Positions 1 through 8,629 are shown, counted from the first letter of the stretch. The stretch: 64,000 bases of DNA from an uncultured Holophagaceae bacterium (GCA_903937385.1 CAIZZF010000026.1:124001-188000); one strand, 5' to 3'. Program-made: numbers and translations. The notes: generated by a model from the letters alone, not told the origin.

Positions 1-134
1 CGCCCCTCACCGTGGCCCTGGGTGGTGGCGGCTGCCTGGCCGTGGGCCTGCTCTTCACGCTCCGCCTGCCCCAATGGAAGCAGGGAGCGCACGCCCTCTT
101 CCGCACCGAAGAAGCCGCGCGAAAGGCCGAGTAG
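1..134 (+). CDS. C-terminal end of an MFS-type efflux transporter (partial)
   Basis: An open frame enters from the left edge (codons from position 3) and stops at 132-134. The 43 visible residues hold one hydrophobic glycine-rich segment (LTVALGGGGCLAVGLLFTL), a short basic turn (RLPQWK) and a polar tail. This is how the last transmembrane helix and cytoplasmic tail of a major facilitator superfamily exporter usually look. The substrate cannot be told. The next gene is on the other strand and ends 17 nt away, so the two are convergent. The frame and stop are seen directly; the MFS assignment is inference from one helix. Confidence 0.5.
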   Translation, partial: PLTVALGGGGCLAVGLLFTLRLPQWKQGAHALFRTEEAARKAE

Positions 135-150
135 GCGGCTGTCTGCGGCT

Positions 151-624
151 TTACAGCGGGCGCCAGTGGTGGAAGCAGGCGGCCTGGCCCTGCAGAGTTC
201 CAACCTCGTCCAGCAGGTTCCACACCACCGCCTGCTCGATGCGGAAGCGGCGGCCGTCTGCTGCCACCCGCACGCCGGCGTAGTCGTCGATGAAGCCCTG
301 GTCGGCAACCCGCCGCAGCAAGCGGTCCCGCTCCTCGCGGGCCACGGGCTCAGCGGAGAGCCGGGACGGCAGGCCCACGAAGGTCTGCCAGGAATAGCCA
401 AAGAGGTCCTGGGCCGCCCGGTTGGCGTAGTTGAAGCGAGGGTCGGGTTCGGTGCCATGGGACAGCAACACGAAGTCCGCCTCATACAGCAGACGACCCA
501 GGTCGGCCCCGGGGGCGGGCTCAATCAGGGGCAGACCCAGGAGGCGGTGGTAGCTGTCCGCCAGCAGAGCCGCGTGGGCCCCGCAGAATCCATTGGCGGC
601 GCTGGGGGGATGGGAAGCGTCCAT
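151..624 (-). CDS. MEKHLA domain protein (PAS-like)
   Basis: This 157-residue protein matches the MEKHLA family along its length. It has a PAS-like core with the motif RFNYANRAAQDLFGYSW at about residues 83-99, then a PSRLSAEP segment and a C-terminal RFRIEQAVVWNLLDEVG strand. MEKHLA domains were first noted at the end of plant HD-ZIP III regulators and also occur as small stand-alone bacterial proteins of unknown role. There is no signal peptide or membrane segment, so it is probably cytoplasmic. It follows the aldo/keto reductase gene by 9 nt and is the last gene of the minus-strand run. A small-molecule sensing role is a guess from the PAS-like fold. Confidence 0.75.
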   Translation of the reverse strand: MDASHPPSAANGFCGAHAALLADSYHRLLGLPLIEPAPGADLGRLLYEADFVLLSHGTEPDPRFNYANRAAQDLFGYSWQTFVGLPSRLSAEPVAREERDRLLRRVADQGFIDDYAGVRVAADGRRFRIEQAVVWNLLDEVGTLQGQAACFHHWRPL

Positions 625-633
625 CTTCTGCGG

Positions 634-1692
634 CTACTTCGGCGGGTTGGCCGGCGCGTCGCGCTTGAACCACTGGGCCTGGCCGTAGACGGGCTTCACC
701 TTCTGCTCGAGGGCCTCGAGCTGGCGCTGGTTCAGCGGCAAGAAGTCCCGGGCGATGCGGACGTTCTCCTCCAGCTGGGCGACATTGTCCACGCCGATGA
801 TGACGGTGCTCACCGGGTGGCTCAGGGTCCAGCGCATCGCCTCCTTGATGGTCAGGGTGCCGGGTCGGTCGTACTTGGCGGGGCCCCGCTGCTTGTCCGG
901 CGGCGGCGGCGGCACGCCCTCCAAGATGCGGCCCCGGGCGGGAATTTTCATGGCGATGATGCCCATCTCCTTCTCGACCGCCAGGGGCAGCAGCGTCTTC
1001 TTGAAGGGCAGGTGCCAGCTGTCCGCGGCGTTGAAGGCCATGAGCACCGTGTCGAAGGGGAAGCGGCGGATGGCCTCGGCCAGCACATCCGGATCTGTGT
1101 GGCCGCTGAGGCCCAGGAAGCGCACCAGCTTCTGGTCCCGCGCCTTCACGAAGGCCTCCAGGGCGCCGCCCTTGGCGCAGACCTGCTCCACGTCCTCCAT
1201 GGTGCTCATGGCATGCAGCTGCCAGAGGTCCACGTGATCCGTGTTCAGCAGCTTCAGCGAGATCTCCAGCAGGCGCAGGGAGCCGTCGGCGGTGCGGTCG
1301 TGGGTCTTGGTGGCCAGGAAGGCCTCGCGCCGGCGGTGTTTCATGACCTGCCCGAAGTACTGCTCGCTCCAGCGGGCCGGGCCGCCGTAGCGCGCGGAAG
1401 TGTCCAGGTAGTTCACGCCCAGGTCCAGGGCCCGCTCAATCAGGGGAATGGCCACCTTCTCGTTGTTGGGCTGTTCGATGCTGGCCTGGCCGCCCAGGCT
1501 GAAGAGCCCGACCCGATGCCCCGTGCGGCCGAGGTTGCGGGTCGGCATGGCCGTGGCGGGGTTGAAGGGCGCCGGCGGCAGCGGGCGCAGGCCCACGGGC
1601 TCTGTGCCCTCGATGGCGCCCAACCGGGTGGCGACCAGGCCCGCGGCGGTGGCGGCGCCCAGCTTGAACAGATCACGACGGGTGGTGGCCAT
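634..1692 (-). CDS. Tat-exported aldo/keto reductase
   Basis: A 352-residue aldo/keto reductase, an NAD(P)H-dependent carbonyl reductase with a TIM-barrel fold. The N-terminus carries a twin-arginine signal (TTRRDLFKLG, then an alanine-rich hydrophobic stretch to about residue 27), so the enzyme is probably exported already folded. The catalytic tetrad is recognisable: Asp in NYLDTSARYG, the Tyr in the same motif, Lys in ATKTHD and His in LWQLHAM. The start is supported by a GGAGGG ribosome site just upstream of the ATG. It lies between a DNPH1-like gene (27 nt upstream) and the MEKHLA gene (9 nt downstream) on the same strand. The substrate is unknown. Confidence 0.88.
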   Translation of the reverse strand: MATTRRDLFKLGAATAAGLVATRLGAIEGTEPVGLRPLPPAPFNPATAMPTRNLGRTGHRVGLFSLGGQASIEQPNNEKVAIPLIERALDLGVNYLDTSARYGGPARWSEQYFGQVMKHRRREAFLATKTHDRTADGSLRLLEISLKLLNTDHVDLWQLHAMSTMEDVEQVCAKGGALEAFVKARDQKLVRFLGLSGHTDPDVLAEAIRRFPFDTVLMAFNAADSWHLPFKKTLLPLAVEKEMGIIAMKIPARGRILEGVPPPPPDKQRGPAKYDRPGTLTIKEAMRWTLSHPVSTVIIGVDNVAQLEENVRIARDFLPLNQRQLEALEQKVKPVYGQAQWFKRDAPANPPK

Positions 1693-1719
1693 GGGGCCCT
1701 CCTCTAGGGGGAAGTGGAC

Positions 1720-2136
1720 CTAGTATCGCGCCAGGAAGGCTTCCATGCAGGCGAGGGCTTCCGCGGGGGTGCCGTAGGTGCCCACCTCGAAGCCTGGCGC
1801 ACGGAGACCCGTGAGCATCTTGCTGACGCGGACCTCGGCCCGGGCCAGGCAGAGCACGGGCTTGCCGCGCTCCAGGGCGTAGGCCACCTCGTAGCCCACG
1901 CCGTGGGACGGCGTGCTGACCTCCGCGATGACCGCGTCGCAGGCTCGCAGCCAGGCCGTGTCCCGCTGGTAGACAGCCTCGGGCGCCAGGGCGCTGTCCG
2001 CGGCCATCACCGTCGGCGACGCCAGATGCTCCGTCAGCACCCGGTGTCCCAGACCCTGCAGGTGGGTCACCATCGCCGCATAGGTCGGCTGGTCCTGGCG
2101 GCCGCCCGTCAGAGAGCAGGAAAAGTAGAGGTCCAT
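1720..2136 (-). CDS. DNPH1/RCL-like nucleoside 5'-monophosphate N-glycosidase
   Basis: This 138-residue protein looks like 2'-deoxynucleoside 5'-phosphate N-hydrolase (DNPH1, Rcl), which splits the N-glycosidic bond of deoxynucleoside monophosphates and belongs to the nucleoside deoxyribosyltransferase superfamily. It opens with the family loop YFSCSLTGGRQ (residues 4-14), has the VLTEHLA motif at 33-39, and carries PSHGVGYEVAYA, in which Glu83 lines up with the family's catalytic glutamate. The length suits the family. The start codon lies 2 nt beyond the stop of the first S46 peptidase gene, so the two are very probably translationally coupled. A link between nucleotide clean-up and dipeptide release is not obvious, so this may be simple operon co-membership. 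Confidence 0.82.
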   Translation of the reverse strand: MDLYFSCSLTGGRQDQPTYAAMVTHLQGLGHRVLTEHLASPTVMAADSALAPEAVYQRDTAWLRACDAVIAEVSTPSHGVGYEVAYALERGKPVLCLARAEVRVSKMLTGLRAPGFEVGTYGTPAEALACMEAFLARY

Positions 2137-2138
2137 GG

Positions 2139-4211
2139 TTACTTACCCATCAGCTCTGCCACCAGCCGGTCGGCGTCCATGATCTTGCGGAGGGCTTCGA
2201 CGATGGCCCGGACGTCCGTGGCCACGGCGCGCTTGGTGTCGGCGTCATAGACGTAGTAGCCGCCCTGCCCTTCATAGACGCTGTCGAAGTTGATGCCCAC
2301 GAACTCGCCCTTGAGGTTGACCACGGGGCTGCCGCTGTTGCCGCCCACGGTGTCGCAGGCGTAGATGAAGTTGAAGGGGGTGGTCAGGTCCAGCTTGGCC
2401 TGCCGGTCCAGCCAGCGCTGCGGCAGGGTCCAGGCGCCCTCTTCGGCGGCGGCGGTGTTGCCGCCCCAGCCCAGGTGGCGGTCGAACATGCCCATGTAGG
2501 TTGTGAAGGGCTGGGCCTTGGTGCCCGTGCCGTTGGCGTAGGTGGTGACCGGCCCGAAGCCCAGGCGCAGGGTGAAGGTAGCGTCAGGGTACAGCGTCTT
2601 GCCGAAGGTCTTGAACCGGGCCTCGGCGATGCGGCCGCCGTGCTCGCTGAGCACGCTGGTGACCTCGTCCTCCACCTGCTTGCGCACGGCGCGGTTGAAG
2701 GGATCCAGCTTTCGGGCCAGGGCCAGCATGGGATCGACGCTGGCCTCCAGGGCCCCCCGGCCACCCTCGGCCAGCTGCTTGCGCACGGCCGGATCGTCGA
2801 GCCGGCTGCCTTCCACGGCGGCCTTGGCAACGGCCTCCGGGGTCAGGCCGCCCAGCATGGCCTGCACGTAGGGATGCCCCGCGCCCAGCTGGTCCTGGGC
2901 CTCCCGCAGGCCCGCCGCCAGCAGGGTCACGTCGATGGGCTTCTGCACGGGGCGCGGCAGGACCAGGCGGGCCTTGGTGGCCTTCAGATTGCCTTCGCTG
3001 AACTCCGTCAGGCGCAGGGCCGAGGGCTTGGCTTCCTCGTCCGGCAGCCGCACCAGGGTGAGGGCATGGCCCAGCAGGGTGACGCGGCCCGCGGAGATGT
3101 AGCTGGACGCTTTCAGCAGAGCCTGCTGGCGTGCCACGGCCTGGTCCACCCTCTGCCAGCTCTCGGCCACGCGGGCCTGCAGAGCGGGATCCTTGGCCAC
3201 GGCTGTCTGCAGCGCTGCCTCGGCGTCGGCCACCTGCTTCAGGTTCTCGGCCTTGGCCAGGCCCAGCAGCTGCCCGCTGAGCCGCTTGTAGCCGTTCTCG
3301 ATGCCGTAGATGGCGTCGGCGGCGATGCGCCGGGCCTCGGGCGAGGTGGCGGACAGCGCCTGCAGCGCCGCCTTCTGGCGGTTCATGGACTTCAGCTGGA
3401 AGGGGATGCCGGTGTCCCGCGCATAGACCATCTGGCTGTGGGTCTGCTGGCGGAAGGTGGTGCCCGGATGGCCCGAGATGAAGGTCAGCTCGCCCATGGC
3501 GATGCCCTTGGCGCTGAAGGGCAGGAAGGCCTCGGGCCGGTAGGGCTGGCCGTTCTCGTAGACACGGAAGAGGGCGAAGTCCAGGTTGTGGCGGGGGTAG
3601 GTGTAGTTGTCGGGATCGCCGCCGAAGGCCGCCACCTGCAGCTCTGGCGAGGCGGCGAGGCGCACGTCCGTGAACTTCTTGTAGCGGTAGAGCCAGTATT
3701 CTCCGCCCTGGTAGAGGGTCACGGGCTCACAGGTGAGGCCGGTCCTCGCCTCCTCGGCCTTGCGCAGGTCCGCCAGGGCGTTGCGCCGGGCGGTGAGGGC
3801 GTCCTTGTCCGCGGTCCCGGGCTTCACGGCGGCATTGACCCGCGCGGTGACATCCTCCGTGGACACCAGCATCATCAGCTCGAGGCCCGGCACCTTGAGC
3901 TCCTGCTCGCGGGTGGCTGCCGTGAACCCGTCCCGGACCAGATCGGCCTTGGCGCTGGAGACCTGGGCGATGGAGCCCCGGCCCACGTGGTGGTTGGTGA
4001 CCACCAGCCCATCGCGGCTCACGAAGGCGCCAGTGCCCCCGGGGAACCGCACCGTGGCCAGCTGCAGGTTCTTCAGCCAGGACGGGCTCAGCTCCACCCC
4101 GTACTTCGCCTTGATCTTCTGCACCGGGATGTTGTCGAAGGTCCACATCCCCTCGTCAGCGCGGAGCGCCGGCAGGGCAAGCAGCAGGGCAAGGGCGGAA
4201 AGTCGGCGCAT
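2139..4211 (-). CDS. S46 family dipeptidyl-peptidase, paralogue 1 (serine at the S1 determinant)
   Basis: A 690-residue secreted S46 serine peptidase of the DPP7/DPP11 type, which removes dipeptides from the free N-terminus of peptides in the periplasm. The start is the ATG at 4211, not the in-frame TTG upstream, because GGGAG lies 5 nt before it and a signal peptide (RRLSALALLLALPALRA) follows directly. The catalytic triad is visible: His75 in TNHHV, Asp211 in RHNLDF and Ser626 in GGNSGSPV. The Asp before the S1-determining position (FD) is kept. That position itself, 18 residues after the catalytic Ser, is Ser644, where DPP7 types have Gly and DPP11 types Arg. Two S46 paralogues lie upstream and the DNPH1-like gene follows within 2 nt. 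Confidence 0.93.
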   Translation of the reverse strand: MRRLSALALLLALPALRADEGMWTFDNIPVQKIKAKYGVELSPSWLKNLQLATVRFPGGTGAFVSRDGLVVTNHHVGRGSIAQVSSAKADLVRDGFTAATREQELKVPGLELMMLVSTEDVTARVNAAVKPGTADKDALTARRNALADLRKAEEARTGLTCEPVTLYQGGEYWLYRYKKFTDVRLAASPELQVAAFGGDPDNYTYPRHNLDFALFRVYENGQPYRPEAFLPFSAKGIAMGELTFISGHPGTTFRQQTHSQMVYARDTGIPFQLKSMNRQKAALQALSATSPEARRIAADAIYGIENGYKRLSGQLLGLAKAENLKQVADAEAALQTAVAKDPALQARVAESWQRVDQAVARQQALLKASSYISAGRVTLLGHALTLVRLPDEEAKPSALRLTEFSEGNLKATKARLVLPRPVQKPIDVTLLAAGLREAQDQLGAGHPYVQAMLGGLTPEAVAKAAVEGSRLDDPAVRKQLAEGGRGALEASVDPMLALARKLDPFNRAVRKQVEDEVTSVLSEHGGRIAEARFKTFGKTLYPDATFTLRLGFGPVTTYANGTGTKAQPFTTYMGMFDRHLGWGGNTAAAEEGAWTLPQRWLDRQAKLDLTTPFNFIYACDTVGGNSGSPVVNLKGEFVGINFDSVYEGQGGYYVYDADTKRAVATDVRAIVEALRKIMDADRLVAELMGK

Positions 4212-4229
4212 GGGAACTCCCAAAAAAAA

Positions 4230-4303
4230 TTCACCGCGAAGACAGGAAGACCACGAAGAAGGGAGAAGGTTTTATTCTTCGTGGTCTTCGCGGTCTTCGT
4301 GGC
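4230..4303. repeat. Intergenic imperfect inverted repeat, CACGAAGA-unit type
   Basis: This lies between two S46 paralogues transcribed in the same direction. The left arm (4230-4260) reads as degenerate units of CACCGCGAAGA and CACGAAGA. The right arm (4275-4302) is its near reverse complement, so the RNA would fold into a hairpin of about 28 bp with a 14-nt loop. Each arm is itself made of 8-9 nt quasi-repeats. A close copy lies at 6417-6490. It could act as a transcript-stabilising or attenuating element between operon genes. Confidence 0.85.
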
Positions 4304-4312
4304 TAAAAAAAC

Positions 4313-6397
4313 CTACTTCCCGGTCAGCTCGGCGACGAGGTGCGGGGCGTCGTAGATCTTGCCCAGGGCCTCGAGGATGGCGCGGGCGTCCACGGAGACG
4401 CTCCGGTTCACCTTGTCGTCGTAGAAGTAGCGGCCGGCGTTGCCTTCGATGTTGCCGTCGAAGAGGAGGCCCACCAGCTCGCCCTTGCGGTTCACCACGG
4501 GGCTGCCGGAGTTGCCGCCGGTGGTGTCCACGGCGTGGGAGAAGTTCAGGGGGGTCTTCAGGTCCAGCTTGCCCATGCGGTCCAGCCAGCGCTGGGGCAG
4601 GGTCCAGTCGGTGTAGTCCTTGGCCTGATTGCCGCCCCAGCCCAGGTGGCGGTCGTAGAGGCCCAGGAAAGTGGTGAAGGGCTGCTGGAGGGTGCCGTTG
4701 GCCGGGTAGGTGGCGACGGCCCCGTAGGTGAGGCGCAGGCTGCTCGTGGCGTCCGGCGGCAGGGTCTTCCCGTAGACCGCGAAGCGCGCCTTGGCGATGC
4801 GGGCGGCGTGTTCCTCGACGATGGCCCGCACGTCATCCTGCTTCTTGCGCAGGCTGAGCAGGATGGGCTCCAGCTTGCGGGCCAGCTGGATCATGGGGTC
4901 GGTGCTCGCGGCCACGGCCTTGAGCCCGCCCTCCACCAGGGCCTTGCGCGCGCCGGGCTCCCCGAGCTTGGTGGCTCCCAGCAGGTTCTTGGCCACCGCC
5001 TCCGGCGCCTTCCCACCCAGCACCGCCACCACGTAGGGGTGCTTGGGACCCAGCGCCTGGGCGGCATCCTCGAGACCCCGGGTGAACATCAGGGTCTCCT
5101 GCTCCGCCGTGAAGGTCATGCCCATCATCCCCGTGGCGGGGCCCGCGAGCCGGGTCTTCAGGGTCTTCAGGCCGCTCTCGGACCGGTACTCCGTCAGTCG
5201 CTTCTCCGCAGGCAGCTCCAGCTGCTCGGCGAGCCGCACCAGCGCCAGGGCCTGCCCCAGGGTGGTGGAGCGGGCGCCGCCGAGGTGCTGGGCCTCGGTG
5301 AGGAAGCCCGCCTGCTGCTTCAGGGCCTGCTCGATGCGGGCCCAGCTCTTGCCGGTGCTGGCCTCCAGCTTGGGATCCTTGGCCACCGCGGCGCGCAGAG
5401 CCTTCTCGGCGGCCTCCAGGCGCTTCATGGCCTCGGCGTCCTTCAGCCCGGCCAGGGCGCCCTCGTTGGCCTTGGTGCCGTTGTTCACACCCAGGATCGC
5501 CGTCTGGACCTGGCGGGCGTGCTCGGGGCTGCGCTTGCCGTATTCCTCGAAGATGCCCCGCAGCCGCTCGGAAGACTTCAGGCCCGTGGGGATGCCGAGG
5601 TCCCGGTCGTACTTCATCTGGGCAAAGGTCTGGAGCCGGCTGGTTCGGCCCGGGTGACCCACCACGAAGGTGAGGTCGCCCGCCTGCAGGCCCTCAGTAC
5701 TCCAGGTCAGGTGGTGGGCGGGATGGTAGGGCTGGTCGTTCTCGTAGACGCGGACCAGGCTGAAGTCCAGGTCATGGCGCGGGTAGGTGAAGTTGTCGTA
5801 GTCGCCACCGAAGGCCGCCACGGCCATCTCGGGCGCGGCCACCAGGCGCACGTCCTTGAACACCTTGAAGCTGTAGACCCAGGTCTCGCCGCCCTGGTAG
5901 AGGTTCACGATGTCACAGGTGAGGCCGCTCTTCTTCTCCGACTCAGCCTTGATGGTTTCCAGCTCCTTGGCCCGGGCATCCGCCGCGGCCTTCTCGCTGA
6001 GGCCTGGCTTGAGGGCCTTGGCCAGGCGCTCGGTGATGTTCTCCATGGCCATGAGGGTGCGATAGGTCTGGCCGGGGATCTTGAGCTCCTGGCTCCGGTC
6101 CATGGCCACGAAGCCGTTCTTCACCAGGTTCTTCTCCTTGGTGGAGAGCCGCTGGATGGAGCCCCGGGTGCAGTGGTGGTTGGTGAGCACCAGGCCGTCA
6201 GCACTGACGAAGGAGCCGGTGCAGCCACCCAGGGTGAGGGTCGAGAGCCGCACGTGGTCGAGCCAGTCCCGACTTGGCTCGAAGGCATACTTCGCCTTCA
6301 GCTGCTTGAGCGGCAGGTTGTCGAAGGTCCACATCCCCTCCTCGGCGCGAAGCACCGGCAGGGCAAGCAGGAAGACAAGGGCGGAAAGTCGGCGCAC
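4313..6397 (-). CDS. S46 family dipeptidyl-peptidase, paralogue 2 (DPP7-like)
   Basis: A 694-residue secreted S46 peptidase, paralogous to both flanking genes. The start is GTG at 6397: GGAG lies just upstream and the following residues form a signal peptide (RRLSALVFLLALPVLRA). The sequence further upstream in this frame belongs to the intergenic repeat. The nucleophile Ser630 sits in GGNSGSPV, the catalytic His in TNHHC and the Asp in RHDLDF. The S1-determining position is Gly648 (LFDG), as in DPP7-type enzymes that prefer hydrophobic P1 residues. Its order within the run and the repeat elements on both sides suggest tandem duplication of a gene-plus-spacer unit. Confidence 0.93.
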   Translation of the reverse strand: MRRLSALVFLLALPVLRAEEGMWTFDNLPLKQLKAKYAFEPSRDWLDHVRLSTLTLGGCTGSFVSADGLVLTNHHCTRGSIQRLSTKEKNLVKNGFVAMDRSQELKIPGQTYRTLMAMENITERLAKALKPGLSEKAAADARAKELETIKAESEKKSGLTCDIVNLYQGGETWVYSFKVFKDVRLVAAPEMAVAAFGGDYDNFTYPRHDLDFSLVRVYENDQPYHPAHHLTWSTEGLQAGDLTFVVGHPGRTSRLQTFAQMKYDRDLGIPTGLKSSERLRGIFEEYGKRSPEHARQVQTAILGVNNGTKANEGALAGLKDAEAMKRLEAAEKALRAAVAKDPKLEASTGKSWARIEQALKQQAGFLTEAQHLGGARSTTLGQALALVRLAEQLELPAEKRLTEYRSESGLKTLKTRLAGPATGMMGMTFTAEQETLMFTRGLEDAAQALGPKHPYVVAVLGGKAPEAVAKNLLGATKLGEPGARKALVEGGLKAVAASTDPMIQLARKLEPILLSLRKKQDDVRAIVEEHAARIAKARFAVYGKTLPPDATSSLRLTYGAVATYPANGTLQQPFTTFLGLYDRHLGWGGNQAKDYTDWTLPQRWLDRMGKLDLKTPLNFSHAVDTTGGNSGSPVVNRKGELVGLLFDGNIEGNAGRYFYDDKVNRSVSVDARAILEALGKIYDAPHLVAELTGK

Positions 6398-6416
6398 GGG
6401 GACTCCAAGAAAAAGG

Positions 6417-6490
6417 TTCACCACGAAGACGGGAAGACCACGAAGAAGAGCCAGGTTTTTTTCTTCGTGGGCTTCGTGGTCTTCGTGGTT
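6417..6490. repeat. Intergenic imperfect inverted repeat, CACGAAGA-unit type
   Basis: The left arm 6417-6447 begins TTCACCACGAAGAC and repeats the CACGAAGA unit. The right arm 6461-6490 is its reverse complement with scattered mismatches, separated by a 13-nt loop. It closely resembles the elements at 4230-4303 and 41881-41962. It sits in the spacer between S46 paralogues 3 and 2, 19 nt upstream of the start of paralogue 2. Confidence 0.85.
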
Positions 6491-6499
6491 AAAAAAATC

Positions 6500-8581
6500 C
6501 TACTTGCCGGTCAGCTCGGCGACCAGGGCGGTGGCGCCGTAGACCTTGTCGAGGGCGAGGGTGAGGGCGCGGGCATCCACGGAGACGCCACGGTTCACGG
6601 CCTCGTCATAGAAGTAGTTGCCGGGCAGCATCTCGATGTTGCCATCGAAGATCAGGCCGACCAGCTCACCCTTGCGGTCAATGACCGGGCTGCCGGAGTT
6701 GCCGCCGATGATGTCCACCTTGTGGGCGAAGTTGAAGGGCACCGAGGGATCCAGGGCACCGCGCTTGTCCACCCAGCGCTGGGGGAGCGTCCAGGCGCCC
6801 TCGTGGGCCTTCGCCGCATTGCCGCCCCAACCGTCGTAGCGGTCAAAGAGGCCGCCGAAGGTGGTGAAGGGCTGGATGAGGGTGCCGTTGGCCGGATACT
6901 CCGCCACGGCGCCGTAGGTCAGGCGCAGGGTAAAGGTCGCATCGGGGTAGGTGTTCTTGCCGTAGGCGGCGAAGCGGGCCTTGGCGATGCGGGTACCGTG
7001 CTCGGTGATAACGCTCTGGACCTGCTCCTTCAGCTTCTTCTTGAGGTCCCGATCGATGGGCTCCAGCTTCCGGGCCAGGAGGATCATGGGATCCACGCTG
7101 GCATCCAGAGCCTTCTTGCCACCCGCCAGGAGGGCCTTGCGGACCTCAGGATCATTCAGCTTGGACCCGCTCACGGCGTTCTTGGCCACGGCCGCCGGCG
7201 AGCTTCCGCCCACCATGGCCTTCACGAAGGGATGGGCATCGCGCAGCTCAGCCACAGCCTCTTCGAGGCCCTTGGTGAAGAGGAAGACTTCCTGCTCTGG
7301 ATAGTAGGGGGCGGGGACACCCAGGCGGGCCTTGGCGGCCTTCAGGTTGGCGTCGCTGTACTCGGGAAGGCGCTGGTCGCCGGGCTTGGCCTCCTCGTCG
7401 GTAATGCGCACCAGGCTCAGAGCGTAGCCAAGCAGGGTGGAGCCGGCGGTACCCACGTAGGCGCTCTCCCGGGACAGGCTGGCAGACAGGGTGGTGGCCT
7501 GCTCGATCTTGGCCCAGCTCTGACCAGCCTCGGAGGCCAGCTTGGGATCCTTGGCCACCTTTGCCCGCAGGTCCTGCTCAGCAGCGGCGATCCTGGCCAT
7601 GGCGCCCGGGTCCTTGAGACCCGCCCAGTTGCCGGTGGTGGCCTTGATGCTGTTCTCGATGCCAAAGATCTGGGTGTTGACTTGGCGGGAGGCCTCGGGG
7701 GAGGTCTTGGCGTATTCCACCAGCGCAGTCTTGCGGCGCTCCATGGCCTTCAGGCGCAAGGGGATGGCGGTGTCCCGGCTGAAGAGCATCTGGGCATAGG
7801 TGTCCTGGCGGTTGGTGCGGCCCGGGTGGCCAATGACGAAGGTCAGATCCCCAGACCGCAGGCCCGTCCCAGTCCACTTGAGGTAGTCCTTGGGCTGGTA
7901 GGGCTTGCCGTTCTCATAGACGCGGAAGATGGAGAAGTCCAGGTTGTGCCGGGGGTAGGTGAAGTTGTCGGGGTCGCCTCCGAAGAAGGCGATCTGCTGC
8001 TCGGGCGCGAAGACCAGTCGCACGTCCGTGTGCTTCTTGTAGCTATAGATCCAGTGCTCGCCGCCCTGGTAGAGGGTGACGTGCTCGCAGGTGAGGCCGC
8101 CCTTCTCCTGCAGCTCCTTCTTGATGACCTCGATGGCCGATTCCCGCGCCTTGAGGGCCTCCGTCTCGCCCAGCGTGGCGGACACAGCCTTGGCGAGGCG
8201 GGCCGTGATGTCCTCCATGGCCACCAGGGTCATGAGCTCCAGGCCCGGCACCTTGATCTCCTGCTCCCGGGTGCTGGCGGCAAAGCCGTTCTTCACCAGG
8301 TCCTGTTCCTTGCTGCTCACGCGCTGGATCCAGCTCCGGCCCACGTGGTGGTTGGTCAGCACCAGGCCGTCCTTGCTCACGAAGGACCCGGACCCGCCGG
8401 GGAAGCGCAGGCAGGACAAGCGCACATGGTCCAGCCAGGCCTGGTCGGGGGCCCAGCCGAACTTGGCCTGGATGGCCTTGGTCGGAAGGTTGTCGAAGGT
8501 CCACATGCCCTCGTCGGCCCGAAGGGAGGCGCCAGTGAGCGCCAGGGTCAGCAGGGACAGGGTGAGTGAGCGGGTGTTCAT
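6500..8581 (-). CDS. S46 family dipeptidyl-peptidase, paralogue 3 (DPP7-like)
   Basis: A 693-residue S46 peptidase, the promoter-proximal member of the triplet. The start ATG at 8581 has a GGAG site 5 nt upstream and opens a signal peptide (LTLSLLTLALTGASLRA). The catalytic His lies in TNHHVGRSW, the Asp in RHNLDF and Ser629 in GGNSGSPVID. The S1 residue is Gly647 (IFDG), predicting DPP7-like preference for hydrophobic P1 side chains. All three paralogues have YPRH where characterised S46 enzymes have WPRH. Given the operon arrangement, this gene's promoter probably drives the whole run down to the MEKHLA gene. Confidence 0.93.
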   Translation of the reverse strand: MNTRSLTLSLLTLALTGASLRADEGMWTFDNLPTKAIQAKFGWAPDQAWLDHVRLSCLRFPGGSGSFVSKDGLVLTNHHVGRSWIQRVSSKEQDLVKNGFAASTREQEIKVPGLELMTLVAMEDITARLAKAVSATLGETEALKARESAIEVIKKELQEKGGLTCEHVTLYQGGEHWIYSYKKHTDVRLVFAPEQQIAFFGGDPDNFTYPRHNLDFSIFRVYENGKPYQPKDYLKWTGTGLRSGDLTFVIGHPGRTNRQDTYAQMLFSRDTAIPLRLKAMERRKTALVEYAKTSPEASRQVNTQIFGIENSIKATTGNWAGLKDPGAMARIAAAEQDLRAKVAKDPKLASEAGQSWAKIEQATTLSASLSRESAYVGTAGSTLLGYALSLVRITDEEAKPGDQRLPEYSDANLKAAKARLGVPAPYYPEQEVFLFTKGLEEAVAELRDAHPFVKAMVGGSSPAAVAKNAVSGSKLNDPEVRKALLAGGKKALDASVDPMILLARKLEPIDRDLKKKLKEQVQSVITEHGTRIAKARFAAYGKNTYPDATFTLRLTYGAVAEYPANGTLIQPFTTFGGLFDRYDGWGGNAAKAHEGAWTLPQRWVDKRGALDPSVPFNFAHKVDIIGGNSGSPVIDRKGELVGLIFDGNIEMLPGNYFYDEAVNRGVSVDARALTLALDKVYGATALVAELTGK

Positions 8582-8623
8582 GGGGACTCCACGGGGTTGG
8601 AACGACGAAACATCGTATCACTA

Positions 8624-8629
8624 AGTATA
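8624..8629 (-). promoter_or_regulatory. Possible -10 box for the S46 operon
   Basis: On the minus strand the hexamer TATACT lies 43 nt upstream of the start of S46 paralogue 3, in an AT-richer stretch of the divergent spacer 8582-8769. No good -35 box is seen at the normal distance, so this is a weak call. The same spacer holds an inverted repeat, GGTGAC-gagg-GTCACC at 8723-8738, closer to the divergent barrel gene and possibly an operator for it. Confidence 0.3.

Noticed and set aside
4340-8569. A 1409-residue open frame on the plus strand, antisense to two S46 genes
   Set aside because: It is the mirror of two well-supported genes in GC-rich DNA with strong third-position bias, which keeps the opposite frame open. 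Its composition (Gly, Leu, His, Gln-rich) and lack of any known motif fit a shadow frame.
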